Source of the DNA: Clostridium tepidiprofundi DSM 19306
GTDB taxonomy: Bacteria; Bacillota; Clostridia; Clostridiales; Clostridiaceae
Assembly: GCF_001594005.1 (NCBI RefSeq)
Contig: NZ_LTBA01000010.1
Coordinates: 1 to 64,000, forward strand
Direction: 5' to 3'
Length of the DNA stretch: 64,000 bases
The notes under the pieces are model-generated. The model was given only the letters and a program-made list of their open reading frames with translations. It was not told the origin of the DNA and did no database searches. Each line of letters starts with the position of its first letter. Positions within the stretch are counted from its first letter, which is position 1. The translations under genes and the position numbers were made by a program. Shown piece after piece: positions 57,925 through 64,000 of this stretch.

Positions 57925-59727
57925 ATGAACCAAGTGACTAAAGATTTGATTGATACTTTTAAGAAATATCCATTAGAAAATAATGAGGATTATATATTAG
58001 AACAGAGTAAAGATAATAGAAAAGTATTAAGAGTAAAAAAGAATGGTAGATTTGTTTATATAGGAAGTAGATATAACGTTCAGAGAGATATTGATAAGTT
58101 TATGAGTAATTTAGCTAATATTAATTCAGAGAGTATAATTATAGTTTTTGGATTTGGAACAGGGGAACATATTTTACAATTGATGAAAGAATTAACCTGT
58201 ACTAATAAGATTATTATTATTGAACCAGATGAAAAGATTTTATTAAAGAATATATTGTATAATCAGTATATTAATAAAATATTTGCAGATGATAGAGTCA
58301 TTGTTTTTAATTCTATGGAGTTAGATTTAAATCAATTTTTACATTACAATATCGATGATGTACACATTAATAACATAGAGTTAGCTACTTATGCCAACTA
58401 TGATAAATTATATACAGAAGAATATAATTTATTTTATGAAAACTTTATTGATTTTATAAATGAAAGAGCTATAAATTTGAATACTGCTTTATATCACACA
58501 CACCATTTTTTTGAATCATATATAAATAATATTAAAATAGTATTACACAGTACTATAATTAATAACTTCAAAGAGAAGTTTAAAGGGGTACCTGCTATAG
58601 TTGTGTCTGCTGGTCCTTCTTTAGAGAGAAATATACACTTATTAAAAGATTTTCAAGATAAATTTTTAATTATAACTGGAGGAAGGACTTTAAAAACTTT
58701 AATTGATATTGGTATTAGACCGGATTTTGTATGTGTTATAGATCCAGGAGAAGGTTCTTATAAAGTTATTGAAAAAGCAATTGATAGTGATGTTCCTTTA
58801 GTTTTTGAAGAAGTGAGTAATTACAAGGTCACTAGAGAATATTCAGGTAAAAAAATATTTTTTAGTGATATTGATTTTATTGGTATAACTGAAGAATTGC
58901 TAAAATGCAAAGTAGATGTATTGTTGCAGGGGGGTTCTGTGGCTCATGTATGTGCAAGTTTAGCTGTTTATTTAGGGTGTAATAATATTATTTTTGTTGG
59001 ACAAGATTTTGCCTATACTAATGATAGATATCATGCCGATATCGCAAGTTTAGGTAATGAGAATACTATTGCAACTGGAACTAAATATATTTATGTAGAT
59101 GATGTATATGGAAACAAAGTTCGTACATCACAGGTATTGGATATTTATAGAAAACAGATGGAAAAAATAATAAAGCAGTATCCTTTGGTTAATTTTGTTA
59201 ATAGCACAGAAGGGGGGGCAAATATAAAAGGAACTATAGTTAAACCACTGAAAGAATCTATAGAAAAATATGCAGTAAAAGTTCCATTAAATAAGAACAT
59301 TGATAACTTACTAAATAAATCTTCTTCAATAGATAAGAAAATTGTAATAGAAAATCTTAACAAGATTAGTTTAGCCATGGATAGGGTGGAGATATTATCA
59401 TTTAAAGCTATAAAGTATACTACTATGATGTACGATTATTATGATGGAAAGATTTTTTCTAATATTGATTACATTATTGGTAAGTTAGATAAAATAGACA
59501 ATGAGTTAGATATAGAAGTAAAAAAAGTAAAGATCCTAAAGAAATTATATGTACCTTTAGTTGCCCGTATCATGACTGATTTGACTTACAAAGGTAAACA
59601 GGATGAAACAGAAAGAGAAAAAGGTAAGAGGATTGCGACAAAGAATCGAGAATTATACAAGGGATTAAATAAGATTATGAAAGAATCAAAGAAATATATT
59701 GAAGATCTTATAAAAGAGTTAATGTAA
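57925..59727 (+). CDS. DUF115/Maf motility-associated glycosyltransferase-like protein 1
   Basis: A 600-residue protein of the motility accessory factor family (DUF115), needed in several bacteria for flagellin glycosylation with nonulosonic acids. Motifs include VFGFGTGEHILQLM, IIIEPDEKILLKN, VSAGPSLERN, GIRPDFVCVIDPGE and IFVGQDFAYTNDRYHA. The ATG at 57925 follows GGAGG; the frame from 57895 lies before that site. Whether it transfers the sugar is inferred from the family. It has its own sigma-D promoter. Confidence 0.88.
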   Translation: MNQVTKDLIDTFKKYPLENNEDYILEQSKDNRKVLRVKKNGRFVYIGSRYNVQRDIDKFMSNLANINSESIIIVFGFGTGEHILQLMKELTCTNKIIIIEPDEKILLKNILYNQYINKIFADDRVIVFNSMELDLNQFLHYNIDDVHINNIELATYANYDKLYTEEYNLFYENFIDFINERAINLNTALYHTHHFFESYINNIKIVLHSTIINNFKEKFKGVPAIVVSAGPSLERNIHLLKDFQDKFLIITGGRTLKTLIDIGIRPDFVCVIDPGEGSYKVIEKAIDSDVPLVFEEVSNYKVTREYSGKKIFFSDIDFIGITEELLKCKVDVLLQGGSVAHVCASLAVYLGCNNIIFVGQDFAYTNDRYHADIASLGNENTIATGTKYIYVDDVYGNKVRTSQVLDIYRKQMEKIIKQYPLVNFVNSTEGGANIKGTIVKPLKESIEKYAVKVPLNKNIDNLLNKSSSIDKKIVIENLNKISLAMDRVEILSFKAIKYTTMMYDYYDGKIFSNIDYIIGKLDKIDNELDIEVKKVKILKKLYVPLVARIMTDLTYKGKQDETEREKGKRIATKNRELYKGLNKIMKESKKYIEDLIKELM

Positions 59728-59764
59728 AAAATAATAATTGTAAACTAAACGGGAGGAATAGATA

Positions 59765-60115
59765 GTGAGTGATACATTTGAAACCTTGAATATGGTAAGA
59801 GATTATATAGAGAATTTAATAAATGGTATACAAAAAGCAGTAGTTTTTTTTCAATCAGGGGAAGAAAAAAAAGGAGCTGAACTTTTAGTACCTATTATAG
59901 ATGGCATAGAATGGATTAACGAGGCTATAATTGTTACAAAAGATGTTCATAAAGGGAAAATTACATTGGATGGTATGAATGATATGTTAAAAGAAATAGT
60001 GGAAGCTTTTCAAAATCAAGATTTTGTTTTGATTGGAGATTTGTTTGAATATGAAATAATACCTGCAATCAAAGAAATTGAAAATGAAATCATTGAAATT
60101 ACAACATATAATTAG
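59765..60115 (+). CDS. Unknown acidic helical protein between two Maf genes
   Basis: A 116-residue, mostly helical, acidic protein (SDTFETLNMVRDYIENLING, then QKAVVFFQSGEEKKGAELL). It has no signal or membrane segment. The start is a GTG with GGGAGG nine bases before. It lies 37 bases after one DUF115 gene and 12 before another, so it likely works with them. The fold pattern hints at a FliS- or FlgN-like small bundle, but I do not recognise a family. Confidence 0.72.
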   Translation: MSDTFETLNMVRDYIENLINGIQKAVVFFQSGEEKKGAELLVPIIDGIEWINEAIIVTKDVHKGKITLDGMNDMLKEIVEAFQNQDFVLIGDLFEYEIIPAIKEIENEIIEITTYN

Positions 60116-60127
60116 GAGCAAAGTAAT

Positions 60128-61366
60128 ATGAAGGATATGTTTGGCAGAAATATTGAGTTTATAGATACCAAGGAAAATAATTTAACAATAAATGTAAATA
60201 GTATATTACTTCATAGTAAGTATTATCCAATCAAAGAATCCAAAGTATTTATAGATAATCATATTGGTCTTGTTAAGAATAAAGATGTGATTGTAGTTTA
60301 TGGATTAGGTATGGGATACCATATAATTGAATTACTAAATAGGGTTGATTCTAAATGTAAGATAAAAGTATTTGATTTAGACGAAGAACTATTTAAGTTA
60401 ACTTCTCAAAAGGAAGTAATGAAAAAGGTATTAAAGGATACAAGAATTGAATTACATATAGGTGATTATAAGTTTTTTCAGCAATTTGCTAGAGCATTAG
60501 ATAGAGTTGAGGATTTTATTTTACATAAACAATCGTTAAAAGTTTTACCTTCTAAGTATGATGATTTTAAAAATACTATTAACAGATTTCAGATTGCTAG
60601 AATTGCTGTAGATGAATTTAAGGATACTATGGATAAAAATTATAAATTAAATTGTAATGTAGTTCATAATAGAATTGAAGAATTTATAGAGCAAACTAGT
60701 CTTAATCATAAACCTATTTTACTTGTTTCAGCTGGACCATCTTTGGATATGGAAATTAATAATATTAAGTTAGTTAAGGGTAAAGTAATTATATTTGCAG
60801 TTGCTAGAGTATTAAAGAATCTTTTAAAAAAGGGTATTGAACCAGATATGATTTGTATAATTGATCCACAAGATGTTGTATATTATAATCAGATAAAAGG
60901 ATATGAGAATTTAGATATACCATTATGTTTTTTAAGTACTGCGAATCATAAGGCAGTTAAAAGCTATAATGGGCCTAAGTATATGTTTTATAATCATAAA
61001 ATTGGAAATAACCTAGTTATTGATACTGGAAAATCAGTTGCAACAGCGATAATGAGTATAGCTATAAAATGTGGAGCTGATACGATTATGTTAGTGGGGC
61101 AGGATTTGGCTTTCGTAAATAATAAAACTCACTGTGGAGATTATGAAGGTAATAAAATTAAAACTAAAGAAAATTTATATAAAAAGGTCATGTCAGTTAA
61201 TGGTGAAATGCTCAATACTACAGATGGACTTCTATATTTTAAATATTGGATTGAGAATACAATTTGTAAAAATAAAGATATTAGATTTATAAATTGCAGC
61301 AAAGGAGCAAGAATAAAAGGAACATATGAAATGGAACTTTTGGATGCAATATCGAAATATTGCTGA
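60128..61366 (+). CDS. DUF115/Maf motility-associated glycosyltransferase-like protein 2
   Basis: A 412-residue, shorter relative of the first Maf protein, with VYGLGMGYHIIELL, KIKVFDLDEELFKL, LVSAGPSLDMEI, GIEPDMICIIDPQD and IMLVGQDLAFVNN. AGGAGC lies seven bases before the ATG. It lacks the C-terminal extension of the first protein. Two different Maf proteins in one cluster suggest separate sugars, sites or steps. Confidence 0.86.
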   Translation: MKDMFGRNIEFIDTKENNLTINVNSILLHSKYYPIKESKVFIDNHIGLVKNKDVIVVYGLGMGYHIIELLNRVDSKCKIKVFDLDEELFKLTSQKEVMKKVLKDTRIELHIGDYKFFQQFARALDRVEDFILHKQSLKVLPSKYDDFKNTINRFQIARIAVDEFKDTMDKNYKLNCNVVHNRIEEFIEQTSLNHKPILLVSAGPSLDMEINNIKLVKGKVIIFAVARVLKNLLKKGIEPDMICIIDPQDVVYYNQIKGYENLDIPLCFLSTANHKAVKSYNGPKYMFYNHKIGNNLVIDTGKSVATAIMSIAIKCGADTIMLVGQDLAFVNNKTHCGDYEGNKIKTKENLYKKVMSVNGEMLNTTDGLLYFKYWIENTICKNKDIRFINCSKGARIKGTYEMELLDAISKYC

Positions 61367-61441
61367 TATATAAATAGAAGCTTAATGCTAAATTAGAAGA
61401 TTACTTTTTTAATGAATAATTGCTTTGAGAGGAGTAGTAAT

Positions 61442-61660
61442 ATGGAAGAATTAATAAATATAATTGCCGATGTTTTAGGCATCGATAAAAAAGATATAAC
61501 AATAAATTCAAGAAGGGATGAGATAGAAGAGTGGGATTCTCTTGCACATATACAAATAATTGCTGAAATAGAAGAGCAGTTTGATGTTAATTTACCTTTT
61601 GAAAAGGTTGCTGAAATAGAGGAAATATCGGAATTTCTTAAGTATATTGAGGTGGTATAG
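61442..61660 (+). CDS. Acyl carrier protein
   Basis: A 72-residue carrier protein with the phosphopantetheine serine S33 in EEWDSLAHIQIIAEIEE. The ATG at 61442 follows AGAGGAG; the open frame from 61412 is rejected. Its stop overlaps the next gene's start by one base, tying it to the FkbH-like enzyme. It is not in a fatty-acid synthesis context, so it likely carries a special acyl group for the modification pathway. Confidence 0.9.
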   Translation: MEELINIIADVLGIDKKDITINSRRDEIEEWDSLAHIQIIAEIEEQFDVNLPFEKVAEIEEISEFLKYIEVV

Positions 61661-63309
61661 TGAAGATTGCGATTTTATCAAATATTAATGTAGATACATT
61701 GATAAGAAGAATTTCAAAAAAACATGAAGTGTACTTATGTAATGGATATGGTAATTGGGTCCGTGAATTAATAGATTTGGATTCAAGAATGTATTCTTTT
61801 GCACCTGAAAATGTTTTTTTACTTCTAGATGGGGAAGAACTTTTTAAAGAAATAAATAGTGTTGAAATGTGTGAAAATGAAGTTAAAAGTTATTTTGATT
61901 ATATTGAAAATAGTATTAAAAGCAATCCTTCTAAGATATATTTTGTTTCTAATATTGATTTACCACATAAAAAGATTCAGTCACTCAAAGAAACGCGAGT
62001 TGAAAGATTTATAGAATATTTGTGGTATAAAAATTTATGTAGGTTAAATGATGAGTATGATAATTTCTACATATTTGATTTAAAAAAAATAATTGAAGAA
62101 CTAGGAAGAAATAAGTTTTATTCATCTAAACTATGGTATCTTGCAGGTATAAAATTTTCTGCTTTGGGTGAAAAGTTAATACAAAAAGAAATCGAAAAGT
62201 ATATATATGCTCAAAAGAGCAAAAAGAAAGCATTGATTTTAGATTTAGATAATACTCTTTGGGGGGGAGTAATTGGTGAGGTAGGTATTGAGGGGGTTTC
62301 TTTATCGGATTTTAAAGAAGGTGCTAGATATAGAGATTTTCAGAAAAGAATCAAAGAAATGAAGAATTTAGGTGTAATACTTATGATTGTATCTAAAAAT
62401 AATTATGAGGATGCTATAGAAATGTTTGAAAAACATCCTAATATGGTATTAAGTGTAGAGGATTTTGCAGCAGTCAAAATAAATTGGAATTTGAAGTCGC
62501 AAAATATTATAGAATTATCACAGGAATTGAATATTGGATTAGATTCTATGGTTTTTATAGACGATAGTCCTATTGAAAGAGAAAATGTATCTAGTATGGT
62601 ATCTCAAGTTGATGTGCCTGAGTTTCCAAGTGATACTTCAAAACTAGAAGAATTTATAAATAAAGTGTATTTTGAGTATTTTTTTACACTAAACACTTTG
62701 GATGAAGACAAAAATAAAACTAAAATGTATAGAGAGAATTTTGAAAGAGAAAAAGCTAAAAAAAATGCGATTAGTTTATCAGAATTTTTACAGAATCTTC
62801 AAACAAAAATAATAGTATCAAAAGCAGGTAAAGATGATGTTTTAAGGATTTCACAGCTGACACAAAAAACTAATCAATTCAATCTTACTACGAGAAGATA
62901 TAGCAGTAATGATATTAAAAAGTTTATAAACTCATCTGATTATGATGTTTATGTTATAACAGTAAAAGATAAATTTGGTGATAATGGAAAAGTATCTGTC
63001 GTGATAGTTAAAAAGGATGAGAATAAAATAGCATATTTAGATACTTTTTTGCTTAGTTGTAGGGTTATGGGAAGAAATATAGAAAATGATATTATTAGTT
63101 ATATTGAAGAAAAACTTAGCAAGGAAGGATACAGAAGATTGTATGCCTATTATATACCTACATTGAAGAATAAGCCAGTTGAAAATTTATTTGAGAAACT
63201 AGGATATACTTTGATTGAAAAATCAAGTGATGAAATTAAAAAGTATTATATTGATTTAAAAGATACAATTCGAAGAGAAAATAGTTATTCGGAGCTGATA
63301 GAAAAATGA
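61660..63309 (+). CDS. FkbH-like HAD-IIIC protein (glyceryl-ACP synthase type)
   Basis: A 549-residue protein with an N-terminal domain of unknown type (about 1-185), a HAD phosphatase domain with ALILDLDNTLWGGVIGE (D195 and D197), MIVSKNN and VFIDDSPIERENV, and a C-terminal GNAT-like domain. Family members load a glyceryl unit from 1,3-bisphosphoglycerate onto an ACP and dephosphorylate it. The start is a GTG overlapping the ACP stop by one base. Its stop overlaps the VOC gene start (ATGA), so the three genes are translationally linked. Confidence 0.87.
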   Translation: MKIAILSNINVDTLIRRISKKHEVYLCNGYGNWVRELIDLDSRMYSFAPENVFLLLDGEELFKEINSVEMCENEVKSYFDYIENSIKSNPSKIYFVSNIDLPHKKIQSLKETRVERFIEYLWYKNLCRLNDEYDNFYIFDLKKIIEELGRNKFYSSKLWYLAGIKFSALGEKLIQKEIEKYIYAQKSKKKALILDLDNTLWGGVIGEVGIEGVSLSDFKEGARYRDFQKRIKEMKNLGVILMIVSKNNYEDAIEMFEKHPNMVLSVEDFAAVKINWNLKSQNIIELSQELNIGLDSMVFIDDSPIERENVSSMVSQVDVPEFPSDTSKLEEFINKVYFEYFFTLNTLDEDKNKTKMYRENFEREKAKKNAISLSEFLQNLQTKIIVSKAGKDDVLRISQLTQKTNQFNLTTRRYSSNDIKKFINSSDYDVYVITVKDKFGDNGKVSVVIVKKDENKIAYLDTFLLSCRVMGRNIENDIISYIEEKLSKEGYRRLYAYYIPTLKNKPVENLFEKLGYTLIEKSSDEIKKYYIDLKDTIRRENSYSELIEK

Positions 63310-63632
63310 ATATAGATCATATAGGGTATATTGTTAAGGATATAGAAAAATCAATTTTAGAATTTGAATACCTTGGTTATAAGAGAGAAGATAAGACATT
63401 TAAAGATTTAAAAAGAAGAATTTATATTCAATTTATGAAAAATAATGGGCATAAAATTGAATTGGTTTCCCCTTTAGAAAAAGGTTCACCTATAGATGAT
63501 ATACTTAAAAGACAAGGGGAAGGTGCTTATCACATATGTTATGTGGTTGACGATATTTATGATAAGATTAGCCAATTAAAAGATAGAAAATATATTGTAA
63601 TACAGATTCCACATGAAGCTATTGCTTTTTAA
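63306..63632 (+). CDS. VOC-fold (glyoxalase/epimerase-like) protein, possibly cut short
   Basis: A 108-residue vicinal-oxygen-chelate protein (IDHIGYIVKDIEKSILEFEYLGY, split by variable residues, and GAYHICYVVDDI) of the methylmalonyl-CoA epimerase-like group. The last residues HEAIAF are followed by TAA, but the next in-frame codons read GRKVAFCLKKELG, the expected continuation in relatives, before another stop. A nonsense change or a sequence error may have removed the C-terminal strand. It overlaps the FkbH gene by four bases. Confidence 0.7.
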   Translation: MNIDHIGYIVKDIEKSILEFEYLGYKREDKTFKDLKRRIYIQFMKNNGHKIELVSPLEKGSPIDDILKRQGEGAYHICYVVDDIYDKISQLKDRKYIVIQIPHEAIAF

Positions 63633-63757
63633 GGAAGAAAAGTTGCATTTTGTTTGAAAAAGGAATTGGGTTAATTTAGTTAGTTAAATGTGATTAGTGA
63701 TTAGTGTAATATTTATAAGAAATTAAAAGTTAAATTGTTGAATAAGAGGTGATAAAA

Positions 63758-64000
63758 ATGAGCCAAAATGGTTCTGTGAATATTTGTAGAAGTGAAAAAT
63801 TATATGGTGAATGTGATAAGGATATGGTTTTACTTGAATATAATGGATTAAAGATAAGTATTGATGCTTTGAAAAATTCTCTTATTCAAGTTGGAATTAA
63901 ATCAGGTGATTCGATTTTTGTACATTCCGACATTGGAGTTTTTGGAAAATTAGTTTTAAAAGATAGAAATAAATTATTAAGCTCATTTGTAAAAGCTATG
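63758..64000 (+). CDS. AAC(3)-family N-acetyltransferase, N-terminal part (cut by window end)
   Basis: The first 81 residues of a protein with LLEYNGLKISIDALKNSL and GIKSGDSIFVHSDIGVFGKL, the start of the AAC(3) family, which includes aminoglycoside acetyltransferases and sugar-modifying enzymes. GAGGTG lies before the ATG at 63758. In this setting an acetyl or acyl transfer to a flagellar sugar is more likely than drug resistance. The 3' end is outside the window. Confidence 0.8.
   Translation, partial: MSQNGSVNICRSEKLYGECDKDMVLLEYNGLKISIDALKNSLIQVGIKSGDSIFVHSDIGVFGKLVLKDRNKLLSSFVKAM

Overview
The window reads as a chromosome segment of a very AT-rich, motile, endospore-forming anaerobic Firmicute of the class Clostridia. 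Two alpha/beta-type small acid-soluble spore proteins indicate sporulation. A pyruvate:ferredoxin oxidoreductase and a hybrid-cluster protein indicate anaerobic metabolism. CheC/CheD chemotaxis, FliY, and the FliW-CsrA pair indicate a Gram-positive flagellar system. No rRNA, tRNA, CRISPR array or complete insertion sequence was found.

Positions 1-36400 hold mostly stand-alone housekeeping and accessory genes: hcp, a Cache-PAS-GGDEF-HD-GYP cyclic-di-GMP protein, a SLAC1/TDT channel, topB and a MATE exporter, a methyltransferase, a UPF0126 membrane protein, surE, an M29 aminopeptidase, tRNA 2-selenouridine synthase, parE/parC (topoisomerase IV), GtrA, an M16 peptidase, a TIM-barrel protein, recJ, two SASP genes, a murG homologue, a CAP-domain gene remnant, pyruvate:ferredoxin oxidoreductase, a 34-residue arginine-rich peptide gene, DUF1292, a HAD hydrolase and a class IV aminotransferase.

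Positions 36375-57860 are a motility block. A sigma-D-type promoter starts DUF342-cheW-cheD-cheB-cheR-cheA-cheC-cheY-cheW-fliM-fliY, which ends at a terminator. A second sigma-D promoter starts flgM-flgN-flgK-flgL-fliW-csrA-flaG-(unknown)-fliS-fliD-(fliT-like). Flagellin has its own sigma-D promoter, a leader hairpin with GGA in the loop (candidate CsrA site) and a 22-bp terminator hairpin. A fourth sigma-D promoter starts the flagellin-modification genes at 57925 onward: two DUF115/Maf proteins with a small unknown protein between them, then an acyl carrier protein, an FkbH-like HAD protein, a VOC-fold protein with a suspect stop codon, and the start of an AAC(3)-family N-acetyltransferase cut by the window edge.

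The most unusual feature is the density of short dispersed repeats. (1) A miniature element with ATGAGCAAA ends, one copy of which carries a near-consensus promoter aimed at hcp. (2) A 131-bp miniature element with 14-bp inverted ends; one copy is flanked by a perfect 8-bp direct repeat. (3) A ~110-bp four-hairpin element resembling ends of IS200/IS605-type elements. (4) A CTAG-rich mosaic repeat that forms a ~900-bp leader before parE and fills the gaps after flgL, flaG and fliS in the opposite orientation, with a related module after fliY. All calls come from reading the sequence alone; family names rest on recognised motifs, not database searches.
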